NCBI GenBank assembly: GCA_963723235.1
Contig: CAVRPV010000017.1
Coordinates: forward strand, 1-64,000
Reading direction: 5' to 3'
DNA from: CAIRTM01 sp963723235
Lineage (GTDB): Bacteria; Desulfobacterota; WTBG01; CAIYCZ01; CAIRTM01
DNA length: 64,000 nt
Part shown: positions 47,520 through 57,725 of the stretch, in pieces
How the letters are laid out: every line of letters begins with the position of its first letter
Numbering within the stretch: position 1 is the first letter of the stretch
Made by a program: the position numbers and the translations under genes
The notes under the pieces: generated by a model
Database searches by the model: none
Told to the model about the DNA's origin: nothing
What the model saw: the letters and a program-made list of their open reading frames with translations, nothing else

Positions 47520-48627
47520 CTACGACCTCCTTGTGACTGCGGCGCCGAACCGGCTCCAGATATGACAGGCCCCCTCTTCGGAAACCATGCACGGCCCGAC
47601 AGGATCCATCATTGTACAGTTTTTTTCAAATAAAGCACAGTCACTCGGATAGGACTGCCCGAGAACGACCGTGTGACAAAGACATCCCGTGGGCACATCT
47701 GAGCCCGCTGTGTCCTCCAGGCTCACACCATACTTTGCACGGGCATCAAAGGTCCGATAGGCGTCGGTCAAAAAAAGTCCCGAGTCCTCGACCCAGCCAA
47801 TGGCACGCCAGAACGCCCGTTCCACCCGAAAAACCTTGTCCATCCATGACTGTGCCGACCTGTTGCCCCCGGGTTTCACGTAGCGGGCGTATTCATTCGC
47901 AAGCTCCGCCCTGCCCCGCTCCAGCATTCGCATGATCATCTCCAGGGCCGTAAGTATATCCACCGGTTCAAACCCTGCAACCGCGACCGGAAGATTGTAC
48001 TTCGCAGGAAACCGCTCCCAATCCTGCGCGCCCGTGATCACCGCAACATGGCCGGGTGCAAGCAGACCATCCAGAGTATGTACCACCCCGGCCTCCCAGC
48101 ACCAAAGCCTCCACCGCAGGCGCAGTCAGTTTAAGGGCTGTCAGCAGCGAAAAATTGGACGGCACCGGCTGGCTGAACAGTGCCGCCATGGGAGCCGCTG
48201 TTGTTTCAAATCCAACGGCAAACAGGACAAATTCGCGCCCGGGTTCTTTCTTCGCCGCCTCAACAGCATCGTCGGGACTGTAAATGATTCGCACATCAGC
48301 GCCTTCGGATCTCGCGTCCATCAATGCGCCGTATTTCGTGCGGACGCGCAGCATGTCCCCGAAACTCAAAATGGTCACGCCCCGTTTTGCAATTTCAATC
48401 GCTTCACCGATATCATGTTCCGCGCACACACATACAGGGCATCCGGGCCCAGGTATCAGCTCGAGCTGCTCCGGCAGCAGGTCGCGCAGGCCCCATTCGG
48501 CAATCGAGCGCTCGTGGGAACCGCAGACATTCATGACCTTTATCCTGCGGTTAATGGCAGCGCACCGCCTGTGTATGGACGCTGCCAGCAAGTCCATGGA
48601 TTTTTGATCGCGGTATTTGTTCTCCAT
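47520..48627 (-). CDS. hypD: Hydrogenase maturation factor HypD, one-base frameshift
   Basis: About 368 residues read through. Fe-S protein where the Fe(CN)2CO unit is assembled with HypC. Motifs: KVMNVCGSHERSIAEWGLR, IPGPGCPVCVCAEHDI, VGFETTAAPM, APGHVAVITGAQDWE, VAGFEPVDIL and the C-terminal cysteine block with GCLCHTVVLGQ, PSDCALFEKNC. The frame breaks at 48086-48096; removing one G restores VLGAGVVHTLDGLLAPGH. All cysteines lie in the two pieces, so a sequence error is likely. Confidence 0.92.
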
Positions 48628-48631
48628 TATC

Positions 48632-50893
48632 TCAGGCCCTCTTTTCCTGATGTGCGGCTACAAGAATCTGCCCCAGCGCAATCCCGCCATCGTTAGGCGG
48701 AATCAGCTGGTGAGAATATACCTCAAACCCGTCATTCAGCAATGCCTTTCTGGTATGGCTGAGAAGCAGCGAGTTTTGAAACACGCCGCCTGAAAGCACA
48801 ACCCTTTTGTGCCCGGCCGCGCGGGCCACGGAGCGGATCATCTCCACAAGGGTTGCGTGAAAACGCCGGGCAACACTGCGGGCGTCTTTTTCCTGCACAA
48901 TCAGGGCAATCGCGGGCCGCCAGTCAATCACTGACACCCCGCCCGTGTTGCGAAGTTCGAAGGGATACGGTGTACCCAGCTCCCCATCGGCCGCGTGTTC
49001 CAGCATCATCGCAGCCTGGCCCTCAAAGGTCGAACGGCGGCATATACCCGATATCGCCGAGACAGCGTCAAAAAGCCGGCCTGCACTTGTCGTGCGCACT
49101 GTATTCATGCCCGTCGCAAGCATCGACGTCATGACCTTCAACTCATCCGGCGTAAACATCTCCTGAAGGCATGCGCTCTCAGCCGCGCCCTGAGTTTCTG
49201 TAAGAACCCCGAGGGCGGAGCGCCGCGGCTCGCGCACAGCAGCATCTGCGCCGGCAAGCCCGAAAGGCAGCAAATGCGCTACGCGCTTACAGGATGCGTA
49301 GGAACCGGCCAGGAACTCGCCGCCCCAGACCGTTCCGTCCGTGCCATAGCCTGTTCCATCCCATGTCACGGCAAGGACATCACCTTCAAGATGGTTTTCA
49401 AACATGCATGCGGCCATATGAGCATGGTGATGCTGCACCTCGACCAGCGGAATATTGGCAGCCTGCGCGAACGAATGCGCATAGCGATGTGAAAAATAGG
49501 ACGGATGCATATCAGTTGCAACCATGTCCGGGGCCCAGGAAAAAAGTTTCTTGAAATCGGCGATGACGCGCTGAAAGGCCTCAAACGCTTCACCGGTTTC
49601 CAGATCGCCGATGTGCTGACTCATGACGATAAAATCATGCTGGGAAATGGCGATCGCATTTTTCAGATCACCTCCGGTTGCAAGCATGCGGGGAAGACGG
49701 CGGCCTGCTGGAAAGGGAAGCGGGGCGTATCCGCGCGCACGGCGCAGCATAATGATCTGACCGTCAACCACGCGTGCAATGGAGTCATCCGCATGCCGCA
49801 CAATCGGGCGGTCATGCACAAGAAACGCGTCTGCGAATGCAAGACGTTTGACAGCTTCGTTTTCATCCGTGCACATGGGTTCATCGGCAAGGTTGCCGCT
49901 GGTTGCCACCACCGGGTTGCCGAGCTTTGAGAGCATCAGAAAATGAAGCGGCGTATAAGGAAGCATGCATCCAAGGCAGGGATTTCCCGGCGCAATCACG
50001 TCAGGGAGGTTAGACTCCGGGCGCTTCTTTAAAAGAACAATCGGCGCCTCCGGGCCTGAGAGCAAAACCTCCTCGGCATCATCCACGAAGCAATGTTTTT
50101 TCACAGCTGCAATGTCAGGAAACATCAGCGCAAAGGGCTTGTACTCGCGCGTCTTCAGGCTGCGCAGGCGCTCAAGCGCTGCGATGTTGAAGGCGTCCGC
50201 CATGATATGAAAACCGCCCAGGCCTTTTACCGCTACAATCTCTCCGGCGCGAATATCTGCAACCGCACGCTCAAGGGGATCCGCACCGTCAAAAGAAGCA
50301 CCGCCCGGAAGCAGATATCTCAGCTGCGGACCGCAGCAAGGGCATGCCAGAGGCTGTGCGTGAAAACGCCTGTCCTGAGGATTTTCATATTCCTCCTTAC
50401 AGGCTGGACAAAGGGGGAAACCCTGCATGGACGTGTTGGGCCGGTCATAGGGTATATCCGTCATGATGGTAAAACGCGGTCCGCACTGCGTACAGTTGGT
50501 AAACGGGTAGGAAAAACGCCGCTCGGATGGCTCCTGTATTTCCGCAAGGCACTCCGGACACGTCGCAATATCAGACAGGAGCGTAAACATCTTCTCACCG
50601 CCGGCATCGCTGTGGCATATCTGAAAATCAGCAAAACCAGCAAGCTGGTGGAAGGAAAATTCAAAGGAGAAGATACGGGCGGCTGCGGGTGCCTCGGCGC
50701 GCAGTCGTTTTAAAAAGGCCTCAAGCGTTTGGCGGTCTGCTTCGGCTTCCACGCAAACGCCGGCGGAGTTGTTCAAAACCCGGCCGCATATCCCAAGCTC
50801 AACAGCCAGCCGATACACAAAAGGTCGAAACCCAACCCCCTGCACAACGCCTCTAATCTGACAGACAAGCCGGGTTTTTTCGTCCTTAATCAT
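48632..50893 (-). CDS. hypF: Carbamoyltransferase HypF
   Basis: 753 residues. Makes carbamoyl-AMP from carbamoyl phosphate and transfers the carbamoyl group to HypE. Domain order: acylphosphatase (RGVVQGVGFRPFVYRLA), two zinc fingers (CPECLAEIQEPSERRFSYPF, CTQCGPRF; CPACKEEYENPQDRRF, CPCCGP), YrdC-like (VAVKGLGGFHIMADAF), Kae1-like (VQHHHAHMAACMFEN, TWDGTGYGTDGTVWGGEFL). Length is normal and the frame intact. It sits between hypB and hypD, 4 nt from hypD. Confidence 0.97.
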   Translation of the reverse strand: MIKDEKTRLVCQIRGVVQGVGFRPFVYRLAVELGICGRVLNNSAGVCVEAEADRQTLEAFLKRLRAEAPAAARIFSFEFSFHQLAGFADFQICHSDAGGEKMFTLLSDIATCPECLAEIQEPSERRFSYPFTNCTQCGPRFTIMTDIPYDRPNTSMQGFPLCPACKEEYENPQDRRFHAQPLACPCCGPQLRYLLPGGASFDGADPLERAVADIRAGEIVAVKGLGGFHIMADAFNIAALERLRSLKTREYKPFALMFPDIAAVKKHCFVDDAEEVLLSGPEAPIVLLKKRPESNLPDVIAPGNPCLGCMLPYTPLHFLMLSKLGNPVVATSGNLADEPMCTDENEAVKRLAFADAFLVHDRPIVRHADDSIARVVDGQIIMLRRARGYAPLPFPAGRRLPRMLATGGDLKNAIAISQHDFIVMSQHIGDLETGEAFEAFQRVIADFKKLFSWAPDMVATDMHPSYFSHRYAHSFAQAANIPLVEVQHHHAHMAACMFENHLEGDVLAVTWDGTGYGTDGTVWGGEFLAGSYASCKRVAHLLPFGLAGADAAVREPRRSALGVLTETQGAAESACLQEMFTPDELKVMTSMLATGMNTVRTTSAGRLFDAVSAISGICRRSTFEGQAAMMLEHAADGELGTPYPFELRNTGGVSVIDWRPAIALIVQEKDARSVARRFHATLVEMIRSVARAAGHKRVVLSGGVFQNSLLLSHTRKALLNDGFEVYSHQLIPPNDGGIALGQILVAAHQEKRA

Positions 50894-51692
50894 GCCGCTT
50901 CATGGTGTGCAGATAATCAAGCCACGCGTCCATACCCTCACCGGTGCGCGCACTCAGCTCGATGATGCGCGCCCGGGAGCCGGACTTGCGGATATAGGAA
51001 TGGCACAGCTCCATGTCCCAGTCCAGGTGAGGGATCAGATCCGTCTTTGTGATCAGCACCACATCGGCGCGATTGAACAGAACGGGATACTTAACCGGTT
51101 TGTCCTCACCTTCGGCCACTGAAAGCACCGCTACCCGAACATGTTCCCCCAGGTCAAACGATGCCGGACACACCAGGTTTCCAATGTTTTCAATCAACAG
51201 AATATTGATATGCGCATCCTCATAGCTCCCGAGTTCCCGGGAGATCATGGCCGCATCCAGGTGGCAGCTCCGGTAGGTGTTGATCTGCTTGACCATACTC
51301 CCCCTGCCCTGAAGCCTTTGGGCATCAAGATCCGTTTCCTGGTCCCCCACAAGTATTGCCACCGTGCAATCCTGCGGCAGACGCTCCAGGGTTTTCTCAA
51401 GCAATGTCGTCTTACCGGCACCGGGCGAACTCATCAGATTCAGCGCTGTAATATGATGCCTGTCCAGCCATTGGCGGTTTTCAATTGCGATGTCGTTATT
51501 CTTACTCAGGACATCCTGCTCGACCCTGATCTTCCGTCCATGCTCGTGTTGGGGCTGATCATTATCGTGCGAATGCCAGTATTCCCTGCCATCAGGGCCA
51601 CAATGGCTGTGACCGTGATCATGACTATGATCATGATCATGCTTGTGTCCGTGTGTATTGGCTGCATCTCCACAGCCGCAATCAATGCACAT
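50886..51692 (-). CDS. hypB: Hydrogenase nickel incorporation GTPase HypB
   Basis: About 268 residues. GTPase delivering nickel with HypA. Start ATG 51692 gives the high-affinity Ni motif MCIDCGCGD; the preceding stop of hypA is one base away. A histidine-rich stretch (HGHKHDHDHSHDHGHSH) follows and probably stores nickel. G domain: LMSSPGAGKTTLLEKTLE, LVGDQETDLDAQRL, ENIGNLVCPASFDLGE and ITKTDLIPHLDWD. Intact. Its stop overlaps the hypF start region. Confidence 0.97.
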   Translation of the reverse strand: MCIDCGCGDAANTHGHKHDHDHSHDHGHSHCGPDGREYWHSHDNDQPQHEHGRKIRVEQDVLSKNNDIAIENRQWLDRHHITALNLMSSPGAGKTTLLEKTLERLPQDCTVAILVGDQETDLDAQRLQGRGSMVKQINTYRSCHLDAAMISRELGSYEDAHINILLIENIGNLVCPASFDLGEHVRVAVLSVAEGEDKPVKYPVLFNRADVVLITKTDLIPHLDWDMELCHSYIRKSGSRARIIELSARTGEGMDAWLDYLHTMKRHD

Positions 51693-51693
51693 A

Positions 51694-52035
51694 CTACTCA
51701 ACCTCAAAGCTGATAAGTTTAAAGTCCCTGCCTTTAGTTACCATAAGATTCATTGACCCGCAATGGCAACACTCAATCTCAAAGGGCTCAGGATTGGATA
51801 TGCCTCGGCAGTCACCGCACTCGGCCGTCAAAGGTACCTCCTCAACATTCAGTACAGCGCCATCTAATGCGGTACCATGTGCGACCATAGGGAAACAAAA
51901 TTCAAGAGACTCACGCATCACACCGCTGAGTGCCCCGATACTGACGTCAACGCTCAGGATCTTCCGGCAGCCGTTCTGCTCCGCCAGTTCAGTAACCTGA
52001 TCGACAAGTGCCTGTGCGAGGGACAACTCATGCAT
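51694..52035 (-). CDS. hypA: Hydrogenase nickel metallochaperone HypA
   Basis: 113 residues. Nickel chaperone partner of HypB. N-terminus MHELSLAQALVDQV holds the Ni-binding His2/Glu3; the zinc site is ECGDCRG...ECCHCGS. It lies 9 nt after hybD and one base before hypB. Intact. Confidence 0.96.
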   Translation of the reverse strand: MHELSLAQALVDQVTELAEQNGCRKILSVDVSIGALSGVMRESLEFCFPMVAHGTALDGAVLNVEEVPLTAECGDCRGISNPEPFEIECCHCGSMNLMVTKGRDFKLISFEVE

Positions 52036-52044
52036 GGAATAGCC

Positions 52045-52545
52045 TTAGCTCCGGGCTCGCTTCGACTCCAGCGCAATACCGGAGGCCTCCAGCTCATCTC
52101 GAAGCAGCCCGACAAGAACGTCAACCTTGGGCTGAATGGTGGCAGTCATTTCCAAACCGGTGTCAAGAGACTCGGGTACGATCCCCAGAAGCACAATATG
52201 TTCTGGAAGTTGAGAGCCAACAGCGGTACACGTGAGGAGATCGGAAAGCCCGATTTGATGCGGAGATATTCGCTCACCGAGCATGGTCATAACATCGCTG
52301 CCGGAAAAGCGCCGGATCGTTCCCGGCGCCTGCCCGTCTGCACACATGGCATCCACGACGATAACGTGTGTCTTGCCCTCAAAATAGGGAACGAGGTCAA
52401 GGCCCATCGTGCCGCCGTCAATAACCTCCACCCCGTCGGGTATGGTAAAAGTTTGCTGAAAGCGGTTAATGACATGCACCCCCACGCCCTCGTCGCTCAG
52501 CAGGATATTGCCGATTCCAAGCACGAGAACGCGGGGCGCGGACAT
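52045..52545 (-). CDS. hybD: Hydrogenase maturation protease HybD
   Basis: 166 residues. Endopeptidase removing the large subunit's C-terminal tail after nickel insertion. Motifs: VLGIGNILLSDEGVGVHVI (Glu Ni ligand), EVIDGGTMGLDLVPYFEG (Asp), HVIVVDAMCADG. The third ligand region HQIGLSDLL is present. It follows hybC by 2 nt and its substrate is surely that subunit. Confidence 0.95.
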   Translation of the reverse strand: MSAPRVLVLGIGNILLSDEGVGVHVINRFQQTFTIPDGVEVIDGGTMGLDLVPYFEGKTHVIVVDAMCADGQAPGTIRRFSGSDVMTMLGERISPHQIGLSDLLTCTAVGSQLPEHIVLLGIVPESLDTGLEMTATIQPKVDVLVGLLRDELEASGIALESKRARS

Positions 52546-52547
52546 AC

Positions 52548-54249
52548 TCAGAGCGCCTGTACCTTGACCCGGCGTCCCGTCTTAGGATCATGCATGTGAA
52601 TCGCACATGCAAGGCAGGGATCAAACGAATGGATCGTGCGAATGACTTCCAAGGGCCTGTCGGGGTCGGCAACGGGAGTTCCAATAAGAGATGCCTCGTA
52701 GGGACCGAGTTCATCATGCTCGTTGCGCGGGCCCGCGTTCCACGTTGACGGGACAACGCACTGGTAGTTCTTGAGCTTGCCATTTTTAATGACACACCAG
52801 TGCGACAGCACGCCGCGGGGAGCCTCATGCATTCCCACGCCCTGCTGCTCACCTTTCGGAAACACCGGCGGATTAAACGTGTCCGTATCGCCCTTGCCGA
52901 TATTTTCTATGAGCAGGTTATACTGATTATTGAGTGATTCATAGAGCACGCCCGCCCGTACAGCGCGCGCTGCGTGCCGCCCGATGGTCGAATGAAGCGC
53001 TTCAAGCGGAATTTTGGTTCCGGCGAGACTTTCGACAATGGAGATCAAACGTCCGAGATGTTTCTTCGTGGGCGCATGTCCGGCTGCATACATGCAGAGC
53101 ACATGCGCAAGCGGACCAACCTGGGCAGGCTTGCCTTTAAACGTCGGAGCTTTTACCCACGAGTATTTTCCATTATCCTGAAAATCAGTGTAATCAGGCT
53201 CCGTCTCACCTTTATAAGGATGCAGGTTCGCATCACCCTTGTACCAGGCATGTTTGACGCTCTCGCTGACATTCTCTGCGAAAGCCGGATCATTAAAGCC
53301 GCTAATCGGCGTAAACGTACTGAGATCACCGTTGCTGATATAGCCGCCGGGAAGCTCAAACTTTGTCCCTTTGGTGTCAAGCGGCAGTTCCGGCACGCAC
53401 AGATAGTTCGTCACGCCCTTGCCGTAGGCAGTCCAATCAGCGTAGAACGCTCCGATTGCCGCAACGTCGACCATGTAGACTTCGTTCACGAACGTGCCGA
53501 GCTCATCGATCAGCGTCTTGATTTGCGTGAGCTGGGTCATTGTCAGCGTGTTCGGCTCATTCAGGTTGATCGGGTTGGCAACGCCGCCCACCGCGAGATT
53601 CTGAATATGCGGGTGTTTTGCTGCCAAGTATTGTTACAATCTGATTGGCCTTGCGCTGAATCTGCAAAGCCTGCAGGTAATGGGCGGCCGCCAGAAGGTT
53701 CACTTCCGGTGAGAGCTTCATCGCCGGATGCCCCCAGTAGCCGTTGGCGTATATGCCGAGCTGCCCGCTGCCCACGAATGTCTTCAGGCGCTCCTGCACG
53801 GCAGCCATCTCCTTGCGGCTGTTGCCGGTCCAGCTTGAAAGGCTCTCGCCGATCCTGGATGCCTCGTTGGGGTCGGCCTTCAGGGCGGACACGAGGTCAA
53901 CCCAGTCAAGTGCGGACAGGTGATAGAAATGGACGATGTGGTCATGCATCGCGTGCGCGGTCATGATCAGGTTGCGGATGTACTGCGCGTTCAGGGGAAT
54001 TTCCAGCTGCAGCGCATTCTCAACGGAACGAACCGAGGCCATCGCATGCACCGTGGTGCACACACCGCAGATGCGCTGGGCAAACAGCCAGGCCTCACGC
54101 GGGTCGCGGCCCTTCAGGATTACCTCAATTCCGCGCCACATCTGCCCGGATGACCATGCATTTGTCACCTTACCCTGGTCGATGTCGCAATCCACCCGCA
54201 AGTGACCTTCAATTCGTGTAACCGGATCAATTGTAATTCTCTTGGCCAT
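52548..54249 (-). CDS. hybC: [NiFe]-hydrogenase large subunit, one-base frameshift
   Basis: About 566 residues read through. Catalytic subunit of a Hyb-type membrane-bound hydrogenase. N-terminal Ni ligands in RICGVCTTVHAM; C-terminal ligands in DPCLACAIH, followed by a 15-residue tail (MHDPKTGRRVKVQAL) to be cut by HybD. The frame breaks at the four-base A run 53616-53619 on the coding strand; three A residues restore LGSKHPHIQNLAVGGVANPI. Both metal-ligand halves are intact and the maturation genes are complete, so I favour a sequence error. Confidence 0.94.
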
Positions 54250-54272
54250 GAACGCCTCTCCTTCTTTGTAAG

Positions 54273-55414
54273 TTACGCATGCTCCGCTTTAGGAAGCACT
54301 GACAGAAATTTCACGAGAAAAAGATATCCCATTATTTCGAATGAAATTAAGCCGAACGTTATCAGCAACTCAGACGCTGAAGGGAAATACCTCCAGCCAA
54401 AACCGGGGTACAGCCCGACAAGGTACACGTTAAACCGGTAGATGCTGCCGGCAAACAGCGCGGACATGGCGCTGAGGAAAAGCGTCCGAGGCTCGCTGCG
54501 GCGCTTTGCGGACGCCAGCACTACGATTGGGATGATATAGAGTATGTTCTCGATCCAGAACATGATGCCGCAAAGATCAAACTGCATCGCAAGTCCCAAT
54601 ACCCCGCGTGACGCCAGTTCAATGAACCGCCCTGCAAGGTAAAGGCCGAGCAGCCAGGGAATGATACCGGCAAGTTTAGCCAGCATCGGCGTTTCCAGCG
54701 GACGCCCGAACCCGACCGATGACCACAGGGATTCAAACACCACCATGGCATATCCCATGGAATACAGGTGATCAGGAAAAACGCCGGAAGCCAGGTCGTC
54801 TGCCACAGCGGATACAGCTTATGCCCGGAGATGATCATCAGGGAGCCCAGCGATGACTGATGCATCGTGGGCAGCAACATGCCCAGACCGATAAAAACAA
54901 ACATCCATCTGTTTAAGGGCCGGAGCCATTCGGGCTTGAACTTTTCGATAATTGCCGGCGAAAATTCGATCCACAGCACTGTGGTGTATGCCATCACGCA
55001 CATGGCGATTTCAAACAGCGCCGAATTGAAATTCATGCGCCAGGGCAGGAAGAGATTATACGTATTCCAGTAGCGTCCGAGATCGATCATCACGGACGTG
55101 CCGGCGAGCGTGTAGCCGAACGCGCCCGTCAGAAGTGCCGAGCGCACCAGCGGATGGTACTGGCCGCGGTTGAGGGCGTATACCAGCAGGGCCACAGCGT
55201 AGCCGCCGCAGCCGATTGCGGTTCCGACCACCACGTCGTAGGCGATCCAGATACCCAGCGCGAAGCCGTCGTTCATGCCGCTCACCGGCCCCAGACCGAC
55301 GAAGAAGCGTTTCAGGATCAGCACGGCTCCGAGAATAAAAATTACAGCCGCAGCCACAAAGGGGCGGGTCAGGATTTTTCCACCCATTGGCTGGAACTCG
55401 TCATGATGGCTCAT
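54273..55414 (-). CDS. hybB: HybB/NrfD-type membrane subunit, one-base frameshift
   Basis: About 381 residues read through. Polytopic integral membrane partner that passes electrons to quinone. Repeated hydrophobic helices are seen from FVAAAVIFILGAVLILKRFF to GLISFEIMGYLFLVKFL. The frame breaks at 54759-54760: one more C restores LITCIPMGYAMVVFESLWSS. It lies between hybA (stop overlapping its start) and hybC. The position within hybOABC matches the E. coli hydrogenase-2 type. Confidence 0.92.
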
Positions 55415-56389
55415 TGTTTGTTACTCCTGTACGCCGCCGCCAACAGTCCCGCAAACAGGACAAGGGGCGCGATCATTCCTTTGTACAGCGTATGCTGCAG
55501 ACCTTCGCTGATCGCCGAATTCGGCACATCTCCCACCGTGGGAAGCCCGAGCTTTTCAAACGGCACGTTGCCCAGTATCATCACCTGCGTGCCGCCCAGC
55601 TCTTTTTCACCGTATACGCTCGCGTTATACGCTTTGATTACCTGCTTGGCCGAGGAGTGCCTGCTCTCAATGTGGCCGATCGGGTAGTCGTGCCAGTCTC
55701 CGGGCTTCAGCGCCAGGCGCCTGTGGGCCTCATCCAGCAGCTTGTCGCGCGGGCCGAAAAGCGCCGCCCCGGTCGGGCAGCTCTGGCAGCAGGCCGCATA
55801 GCAGTCAACGCCCGTGTAGGTGCTTTTGCACAGTTCGCATTTCGTGATCCGGGGGAATGCCTTGTTCCACTCGAAGCGGGGAACGACGAACGGGCAGGCG
55901 ACAAAACAGTACCGGCAGCCGATGCATGCGTACTTGTTCCAGCTCACGATGCCCGTGTCCGGATCCTTCGTAAAGGCCGACACCGGGCATGCCGACACGC
56001 ATGCCGGATCGATGCAGTGCATGCACTGTTTTTTCATCAAACCGGGCGTGCCGTTTGCGTCCTTATGAATCTGAATAACAGTGTAGTTTTCAGGCGACAG
56101 GTCCTCCTGCTTGTCCCATATGCCGGGAGCCGTTTCTGAAGGCTGTCCGCCTCCTCCCGGCGCTCCGGCGTTCGTGGTGTCGGCCTCGATGCCGTTGCGC
56201 ACCTTACAGGCGGCGCTGCAAGCCCGGCAGCCGATGCAGAGGGTAGAGTCGTACAGGATACCGATGGCCTCTTCAGGCACGTTTCTTGGTTTCGCGGGGT
56301 CCGAACGCATGACATGGCTTGGCGCCGGCCGCGATCAGAGTTCCGCCCGCTACAACTTTCATAAATCCCCGTCGTGAGGTATTATCCAT
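55411..56389 (-). CDS. hybA: HybA-type [4Fe-4S] electron-transfer subunit, frameshift in signal peptide
   Basis: About 325 residues read through. Periplasmic iron-sulfur subunit with four clusters: CIGCRACSAACK, CMHCIDPACVSACPVSAF, CIGCRYCFVACPF, CELC...CYAACCQSCP, and a C-terminal membrane anchor (MIAPLVLFAGLLAAAY). The natural start is ATG 56389, giving the Tat signal MDNTSRRGFMKVVAGG; that frame shifts by one base at about 56313-56332 before SDPAKPRNVPEEAIGILYDS. Starting at 56310 instead would drop the Tat signal. The upstream neighbour hybO ends 22 nt away. Confidence 0.92.
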
Positions 56390-56410
56390 GAGACTTTCTC
56401 CTTACCACGA

Positions 56411-57523
56411 TCATTCGGGATGCTTTTCCGCCGTCGTATCGGCGGAAGCTTTTTTAAGGTTTTTTGCAACCACCGCGCTCGCTCCAAGTATCGCACCCAC
56501 ACCGGCGCCAAGAACCGCCGCCGCGCCGAGGGTCACCGGGGTGCCCTTTGCGGCATCCACTGCGGGGTAACCCGGACCGGCGGTCGGCTGCTGAACCTTG
56601 GCCTGCGTGAAGAGCGGAATGTTAAAGCCGACATGCTGCTCGGAGCAGCCGAAACAGGGATGCCCCGTACCCACAGGCCATGAACTGGATCCGGCGTCGC
56701 CGTAGTGCTGTGTCGGACAGTTATTGTACGTCTCGGGACCTTTGCAGCCGATCTGGTAGAGACAATAGCCCTTGCGGTGGCCCTCATCCCCGAACTCATA
56801 GGCAAAGCGCCCTGCATCAAAATGCGGGCGGCGCTCGCAGTTCTCGTGTATGAGCCGGCCATAGGCGAATTTCGGGCGGAGCTTAGCGTCCAGCTCGGGA
56901 AGCTTGTTAAAGGTCAGATAATACATGACCGTCGAGACAAAATTATACGGGTTGGCAGGACAGCCGGGGAGATTGATCACAGGAACCTTCATGTCCTTGA
57001 GGACTACGTAAGCCGGCGTAGCGCCGGTCGGATTCGGTTCGGCCGAAGCCACCCCGCCCCACGAGGCGCAGGATCCGATGGCGATAACTGCCGCCGCGTG
57101 CTGAGCGGTATCTTTCACGATGTCCACAAAGGTTTTACCGCCAATCTTGCAGTAAATGCCGCCGTCCTTCAAAGGAATCGCACCCTCTACGACCAGCAGA
57201 AACTTCCCCTTGTTCTGCTCAATCGCCGCTTGCATGGCTTCTTCGGCCAGATAGCCGGAAGGCGTACTGAGCGTCTCGGAGTAGTCAAGCGATATTTTTT
57301 CAAGAATCAATGTTTCAAGCGTGGGAGAGTTCAGGCGCAGCAGGGACTCCACACAGCCTGTGCATTCCTGACCTGAAATCCAGATCACACTGGGCCGCCT
57401 GGCGGATTCGGCCGCCTCAGCGATCTTCACGCCCAGGGCAGCCGGAAGTCCCATGTAAACGGCCATCGCCGAACAGTACTTCAGAAAATCCCTTCGGTTA
57501 ATTCCCAATGCATCGATGTTCAC
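56411..57523 (-). CDS. hybO: [NiFe]-hydrogenase small subunit (Hyb type)
   Basis: 370 residues. Small subunit carrying three Fe-S clusters. Tat signal INRRDFLKYCSAMAVYMGLP exports the folded dimer. Proximal cluster ISGQECTGCVESLLR, GSCASWGGV and NLPGCPANPYN; medial/distal clusters in CLYQIGCKGPETYNNCP and HPCFGCSEQHVG. The C-terminus has a hydrophobic, Ala/Gly-rich anchor (LGAAAVLGAGVGAILGASAV). First gene of hybOABCD-hypABFDCE; a consensus promoter lies about 130 nt upstream. Intact. Confidence 0.97.
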   Translation of the reverse strand: MNIDALGINRRDFLKYCSAMAVYMGLPAALGVKIAEAAESARRPSVIWISGQECTGCVESLLRLNSPTLETLILEKISLDYSETLSTPSGYLAEEAMQAAIEQNKGKFLLVVEGAIPLKDGGIYCKIGGKTFVDIVKDTAQHAAAVIAIGSCASWGGVASAEPNPTGATPAYVVLKDMKVPVINLPGCPANPYNFVSTVMYYLTFNKLPELDAKLRPKFAYGRLIHENCERRPHFDAGRFAYEFGDEGHRKGYCLYQIGCKGPETYNNCPTQHYGDAGSSSWPVGTGHPCFGCSEQHVGFNIPLFTQAKVQQPTAGPGYPAVDAAKGTPVTLGAAAVLGAGVGAILGASAVVAKNLKKASADTTAEKHPE

Positions 57524-57652
57524 TGGCTTCTCCTCACCGTTAGAGTGGTTACATTAGGGCTGTTGTTTTGCGTCATGTATAGGGCAGGGTTTTAGCAGGG
57601 GGTTTAGTGGTTTATATTGTCTTGCGCGCTTGTGCTTTGCACGCTTTTCACA

Positions 57653-57681
57653 ATTATAAAAACAATCTGCTTGTGTGTCAA
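57653..57681 (-). promoter_or_regulatory. Consensus sigma70 promoter of the hyb-hyp cluster
   Basis: Minus-strand TTGACA (57681-57676), 17-nt spacer, TATAAT (57658-57653): full consensus. A ~120-nt untranslated leader with GTGCAAAGCAC-type symmetry precedes hybO. Confidence 0.85.
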
Positions 57682-57689
57682 CAAAAAAA

Positions 57690-57721
57690 CACAAAAGAAT
57701 TGCCCGGAATGCGGGTCCGGG
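57690..57721 (-). terminator. Terminator of the HD-GYP gene
   Basis: Minus-strand stem CCCGGA / TCCGGG (57721-57716, 57708-57703), 7-nt loop, followed by CAATTCTTTTGTG and a T-run. It separates the HD-GYP gene from the hyb promoter. Confidence 0.65.
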
Positions 57722-57725
57722 ACTG

